Positions 59,931 through 64,000 of a stretch of 64,000 nucleotides of DNA are shown piece by piece. The notes under the pieces were generated by a model that saw nothing but the letters and a program-made list of their open reading frames with translations, was not told the DNA's origin and ran no database searches. The translations under genes were made by a program, and so were the position numbers. Source of the DNA: Camarhynchus parvulus (Eukaryota; Chordata; Aves; Passeriformes; Thraupidae). Numbering within the stretch: the first letter of the stretch is position 1; each line of letters begins with the position of its first letter. Where the stretch lies: contig NC_044571.1 in the NCBI RefSeq assembly GCF_901933205.1, positions 13,891,235 through 13,955,234 of the forward strand, in the 5' to 3' direction.

Positions 59931-62900
59931 TTCAGAGGTTTTTTTTTTTTTGTTTGCTTGTTTGTTTTGTTTTGTTTTTCTTTTTTTGGTGTGTGTGTGT
60001 GTTTGTGTTCCCGTTTACTCTTTTAAGTCCTCCATGAGTATCTGCAGACAGTGAAGGCTTGTGTGTACATGATACATATGTGTAGATAGTGTAGATATAC
60101 ATGAAGGGGAGAGAGAGATGAGTAAATGGCCTTGCTTTTGTGTTGGTGCCTGAGGACCTGCCCCCCTTCCTTATTTGAGGTGGAACCTCACTCCCAAAGG
60201 AAGAAAATTAAAGGACCAGCAATCCACATTCCTTCTCAGGATGATGCTGTGAACTATCACAAGGGGGTTTACACACACCCTCTGTGTGTTTTTGTGTTAG
60301 CACAGTTATGCTTGCCTAGAGGAGTAGTGCTGGCTAGTTACCTTGTAGAACACTTAGTGAATTGTGGGTGGATTACATTCTCTGAAGGGTTTCATGGTTG
60401 TTTCTTCTTGCTTAATGGCTAAGAGGTCCTTTTTGGTATATTCCTCCTTCCACTGCTATGCACACCAGCCAAGTGCAGGAGAAGTGTATGGTTAGGGTCA
60501 TGGATGATTTCCTGAGGCACATGGACCCCATCTGTGTTAAGATGTTACAGGGTAGAAGCTGGTGTTGAGTCTAAGTTGGTTGTCTTGGGGCATCTGAATA
60601 GTCAGTGAAGAGAACAATTACTGCCAGTGAAGCATTCTTCTTTGTCATTTTTAGATAACAAAAGGTGTCAGTTGGAATTTCAACTGTTTTGGAACTGTTG
60701 CACTGATAGTATCTAGTTTTGAAAATCAAGCTGAAAATAAGGACTGTTGTTTCTGAAGTCAGCAGAATAATTCCAAAATTCAATCCTAAATTATTTTCAT
60801 GGGATTATTTTTAATGACACTAAATTCTTCTGCTCTGCCTATAGGTTGTGCATCATGAGGAAGCTTCATTCTGTTCTGGCTAGAACGCTCACTTCTGGGG
60901 CCAGTACCTCCCCAGGGCTCCCTGACATGTCTGAAGGTAAGGTAGATGGCTGTGCTCTGGAAGATTTAATGATGTTACTGAGGAGTTTATTTTTTCAGGT
61001 AGTGTCCCTTCATGTATTAGTATGGTTTGGATAATAACATGCCCTTGTCTGTTAGCTCATGGTAGAAGTGTTCAGGAAGCAGCAGAAAATCACTGGGTGT
61101 TTGGAGGTGAATGGCACAAATATCCATAATCATTGAAACTGCAGATTTAGAGGCTCCTCTGGTTCTTCAGCCTTGGCAGAGCTTGGTTCTTTTCTGGCAG
61201 CATAACTGCTGCTCAGTCTCGATAGAAAGCCCATGCAGTGCAGATAGGTACAATGAGACTGGAGAGAATGGCCAAGAAATGGGGAACTGAGTGGAAATAA
61301 TGCCTTACAGAACTTTTAATCTGTCAATCCTGTTAATTTCACAAACTTGTAGAAATCTTTAAATCGGATCAGCAGCATTGCCTCGTGAAATTGCTCTTGT
61401 CAATAGAGCTATGTGTTGAAAGGTTGTTTCAGTGCTCCAATAGTAATAAACCATAATGCTTCTGTTTCAGAAGTTTTTAAAAGGGTTTTCTTGCATTCTA
61501 ATCCCTTGTACTTTGAAAAGGGCAGGAGGAAAAAGGCTGGAGTCAGGTACAAGTAATTCCTTCATGGAGTTCTGCTTATTTCTAGCATCTTCTTTTTTCC
61601 TTTGTTTTCTAAACAGAAGACACCAGCAGTTACTGGTTGTCCAATAAAAGAGAAAATGAGGGTTATTTGTTTTTAGAGAACTTATTTTCATTGTTGTTAA
61701 TAAATGTGAATTTAGGAGGTTAAAAGAGTGAAGCAAGGATACATGATGTTGCATACTTGCAGCTTGCCCTGAGTGTTTATTTGAATATTTGGAAATGATG
61801 CCATCGAGAAGGCCAGTAAAAACAGTGGAACAGTGAGGTCATCCTGGTACTCCAAGGGCTACTAATATTTTGTGGACTACAATAACTGTAAACATTTGAG
61901 ATTCTGTTTCAAAATTGTTCAAATTCAAAGTTTTGCTGATATGTAAACTATTCTAGTATTGTGTAAATTATACCTTCAATTTGGTATCCATGCTTTCACA
62001 AAACACCAAATACTTTTTTCTTACTAGTTTTTCACATGCTTCCTTTTCATAATTTTGGGTTCCCATTGTGAATGCCCTCACTTCTTCCATGGCTCTCCCA
62101 AAGGCTACACAAAGCAGGACTTTGGAATTTTCCTCTGAAAAAACTCTCATCCCACTTCCTGAAAAATGCTACAGATAGTCTTTCCAAAGTTAACACTGTT
62201 TGTCAACAGTGCATGGTAGCCCTGAGTTTGAAGAACTGTTTGGGGTTACACTGCAAGCAGATGCCACACAGAGTCAGTGGACAGGGAACTGGAAAGCTGG
62301 CTTGAAAGGAAAGGACAAACTGAGTTGAAAACAAAAGGACACTGACTGTAAATCAGGCCAGGATAGATTGCCTGCAGTTACTAAAATTAAGGAACATCTG
62401 CCTAAACAGAACAGAAGCAGGTAGAATAATCAGGTAACTCCTTAGTAGATGTAAATTGCATTGTTTCTTTTCATTGTTAATCTAACCTGTGTTTTGTACT
62501 CCACAGGACAGTCACCCATTCATGTGAATAATGGTGTGTTGTGGTAATTTGTGCATATTAAAATATTTGCTATAACACTAAACTTACTCAGCTACTGTTT
62601 TTCCTTACTTTAGCATTGATGAAAAATGAGGTGCTGTTATTCTTCTCTGTTGCCTTGCTTAAAGTCCTTTGCCTTTGGTGGCTGGTCCTGGTCTTAATTA
62701 TGGCAGTGTTGCACTAAATCTCTGTCAGCACATTCTGTCTACAGTGCTGGATAAAACGTTTCTAAGAGGCTTGTGGGATTCAAAATCTCTCACAGCAGCA
62801 GCTCTTGCAGTACTTGGCTTCATTTTAGACATTTGAATCTGTGTCCTTCACCTCAGTCCAGAGCAAGCTCTGTACCAAAGCTGGTGGTCTTCCTGAACCT

Positions 62901-64000
62901 GGATGCAGCTGGGGGGGCATCAGCACGAGGGGCATGGATCTCACTGCTAGAGATGAATGCAGTGTCTTGTCCAGCTGCCCTCCCTGTGTCCTTTTCCACA
63001 GCACAGTGCAAATAAACTCAGACCCTGCTGCTGTGGCATTGGTGATCCAGTGATGCCAGTTTAGCAGATACTGTGCAATATGCTATGTGAGCAAGATGGA
63101 GAGGTCCCATTTTCTGTAGCTGTTTTACACACTTGAGACATTTGCCAGATAAGAAATAGCTTATAGATTTTTGTGCTTAATTTTCTTACTTAAATTTCTG
63201 TTGTTACTTACTTAAATTTCTAATATCTAGAAGAGCAGGATAGTCTTCCCAGGAGGGAAAAAAGGAAAAAGTTAAAACCCATGTACTTATGAACAGTAAA
63301 ATTGACTAGATTTGGCTTGACAACATTTAGAAATGCTTTACATTTTGTCCCTTTTAATGCTAAGATAAAAATTGTAAAGTGTTCTCAGCCTGGAAAATAT
63401 GTATTTTTATGCCTAAAACTGAAATCAGATGTATTAAATGGGGCTAACGGCTTGTATACATTTTTGCAGGTTTGGACTTGAGATTTTTTTTCAGAGCTTT
63501 TTACCTCTTTAGAGATGAAAAGGAAGATGAATTTAGTTTAAACAAAGAGAAAGCGCTGTTTATTCCCTGTCCATCCCAGCACAGTCTGCACACTGTTGAA
63601 AAACTGAGGTTTTGTGTTCTAGAAGCTATAACAGTGTTTCTGCTAACACTGTATTGATCAAATGCATGCTATGGCAGCTTCACAGGTGGAGTATGAGTAA
63701 CAAGAAAGTAATACCTATTCTGTAAGCAAGCCTGCTGCTGCTTAAGGAAAAAGGAATCAGACCTTCCCTGTTCCCAAAAGAAATCAACTCTCAAGATTTT
63801 CAATCAGGTTCTCTCCTTGAAATTTTTTTTGTTCTTAGAATTAGTAGTAGAAGTCTTCTAATTTCAAAACATGTTTTTAGCCTAATTTTCTAAAGAAATG
63901 AGGTCTAAGCAATTTATTTTTTTGTCTTTGTCTGCCTATCTTCTTGTCTTCCTCATCTTCCAGAACCTTTTGTTGATGTCAGCCAAAATAGATGAGCTAC
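59535..64000 (+). CDS. ACOT9: Acyl-CoA thioesterase 9, 5' end (gene continues past the window)
   Basis: ACOT9 is a mitochondrial hotdog-fold enzyme that hydrolyses acyl-CoA to free acid and CoA. Only the start is here: exon 1 (59535-59548) and exon 2 (60845-60936) join in phase to read MLPTRLCIMRKLHSVLARTL then TSGASTSPGLPDMSEG. The segment is rich in Arg, Leu and Ser and free of acidic residues for 30 positions, as expected of a mitochondrial presequence; RLC and a following Leu/Arg-rich stretch resemble the human start. The hotdog domains lie outside the window. Identification rests mainly on synteny (next to SAT1, on the strand of APOO). A downstream exon at the right edge reads toward the family's DKLREIVG region but has a phase problem. 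Confidence 0.65.
59937..60012. repeat. T-rich / TTTG / (GT)n simple repeat
   Basis: A run of Ts passes into tttg/ttttg repeats and then a short GT tract at about 59989-60003. It marks the downstream edge of the ACOT9 CpG island, inside intron 1. Confidence 0.9.
60845..60936 (+). CDS. ACOT9: ACOT9 exon 2
   Basis: Acceptor ctgcctatag; the reading stays open in the phase set by exon 1. Two overlapping donors follow: gtaagg at 60937 (phase 1 exit) and gtagat at 60942 (phase 0 exit). The second would add two codons and change the frame of the following exon. Confidence 0.6.
60942..63963 (+). other. ACOT9 intron 2 region
   Basis: AT-rich intronic DNA. Apart from the doubtful microexon at 62507 I see no exon, repeat copy with defined ends, or RNA gene. 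Confidence 0.5.
62507..62533 (+). CDS. ACOT9: Possible 27-bp ACOT9 exon
   Basis: Between acceptor ctccacag and a weaker donor gtgtgt lies an in-phase microexon reading GQSPIHVNN. It keeps phase 1. The PIHV string recalls the PLHIH of mouse ACOT9, but a nine-residue match is weak and the exon may be fortuitous. Confidence 0.25.
63964..64000 (+). CDS. ACOT9: Probable ACOT9 exon cut by the window edge
   Basis: A long pyrimidine tract and tcttccag precede this exon. In the phase given by the 60937 donor it reads EPFVDVSQNR then TGA (63993-63995). In phase 0 it stays open and ends KIDEL, which would sit where human ACOT9 has VRDKL before REIVG. Either the 60942 donor is used, or there is a small deletion or base-call error near 63990. 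Confidence 0.45.

Noticed and set aside
63472..63657. Possible exon after tttttgcag at 63470
   Set aside because: The open frame is short, AT-rich and unlike ACOT9; no good donor follows.
1..64000. Search for CRISPR arrays, operons, phage, tRNA/rRNA and bacterial defence-type clusters
   Set aside because: Nothing of the kind is present; the gene structure and repeats are those of a vertebrate nuclear genome.

Overview
The window is vertebrate nuclear DNA, most likely from a bird and probably a passerine. The coding sequence is split into short exons with GT/AG introns. The dispersed repeats are mainly 5'-truncated CR1 LINE tails plus avian-type LTRs, with no Alu-like or L1-like sequence seen. 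No prokaryotic operon, CRISPR array, phage, rRNA or tRNA gene was seen.

Three genes are supported. (1) APOO (MIC26, a MICOS subunit) lies on the + strand: eight coding exons from 3779 to 30104 encode 218 residues, with a CpG-island promoter around 3540-3960 and a probable untranslated last exon ending near 33745. (2) SAT1 (spermidine/spermine N1-acetyltransferase) lies on the - strand: six coding exons from 53770 down to 51584 encode 171 residues, the same length as human SAT1. Its intron 3 holds a candidate stop-containing cassette exon. (3) The 5' end of a gene that is probably ACOT9 (mitochondrial acyl-CoA thioesterase) lies on the + strand, starting at 59535 and running off the right edge. 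The order and strands APOO(+), SAT1(-), ACOT9(+) are, from memory, those of the human Xp22.11 block read in reverse, which supports all three calls.

Layout: 1-3530 is upstream intergenic sequence with CR1 and inverted LTR fragments. 3540-33745 is APOO; its intron 7 carries a complete 1.25-kb solo LTR with a 5-bp target duplication and a CR1 split by a 313-bp LTR. 33746-51250 is the tail-to-tail APOO/SAT1 intergenic region, with no recognisable gene but with orphan CpG-rich patches (37.4-38.5 kb and 47.2-48.1 kb), two candidate regulatory clusters and two CR1 copies. 51250-54500 is SAT1 and its promoter. 54500-59100 is the SAT1/ACOT9 spacer with two CR1 fragments. 59100-64000 is the ACOT9 CpG island and first exons.

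The genes do not form a pathway: cristae-junction architecture, polyamine catabolism and mitochondrial acyl-CoA hydrolysis are linked here by old synteny. The most useful leads are the SAT1 candidate poison exon, a possible 2-bp frameshift or alternative donor at the ACOT9 exon on the right edge, the orphan CpG islands, and the cleanly dated nested LTRs. I found no evidence of a previously undescribed biological system; most of the window is ordinary intronic and intergenic DNA.
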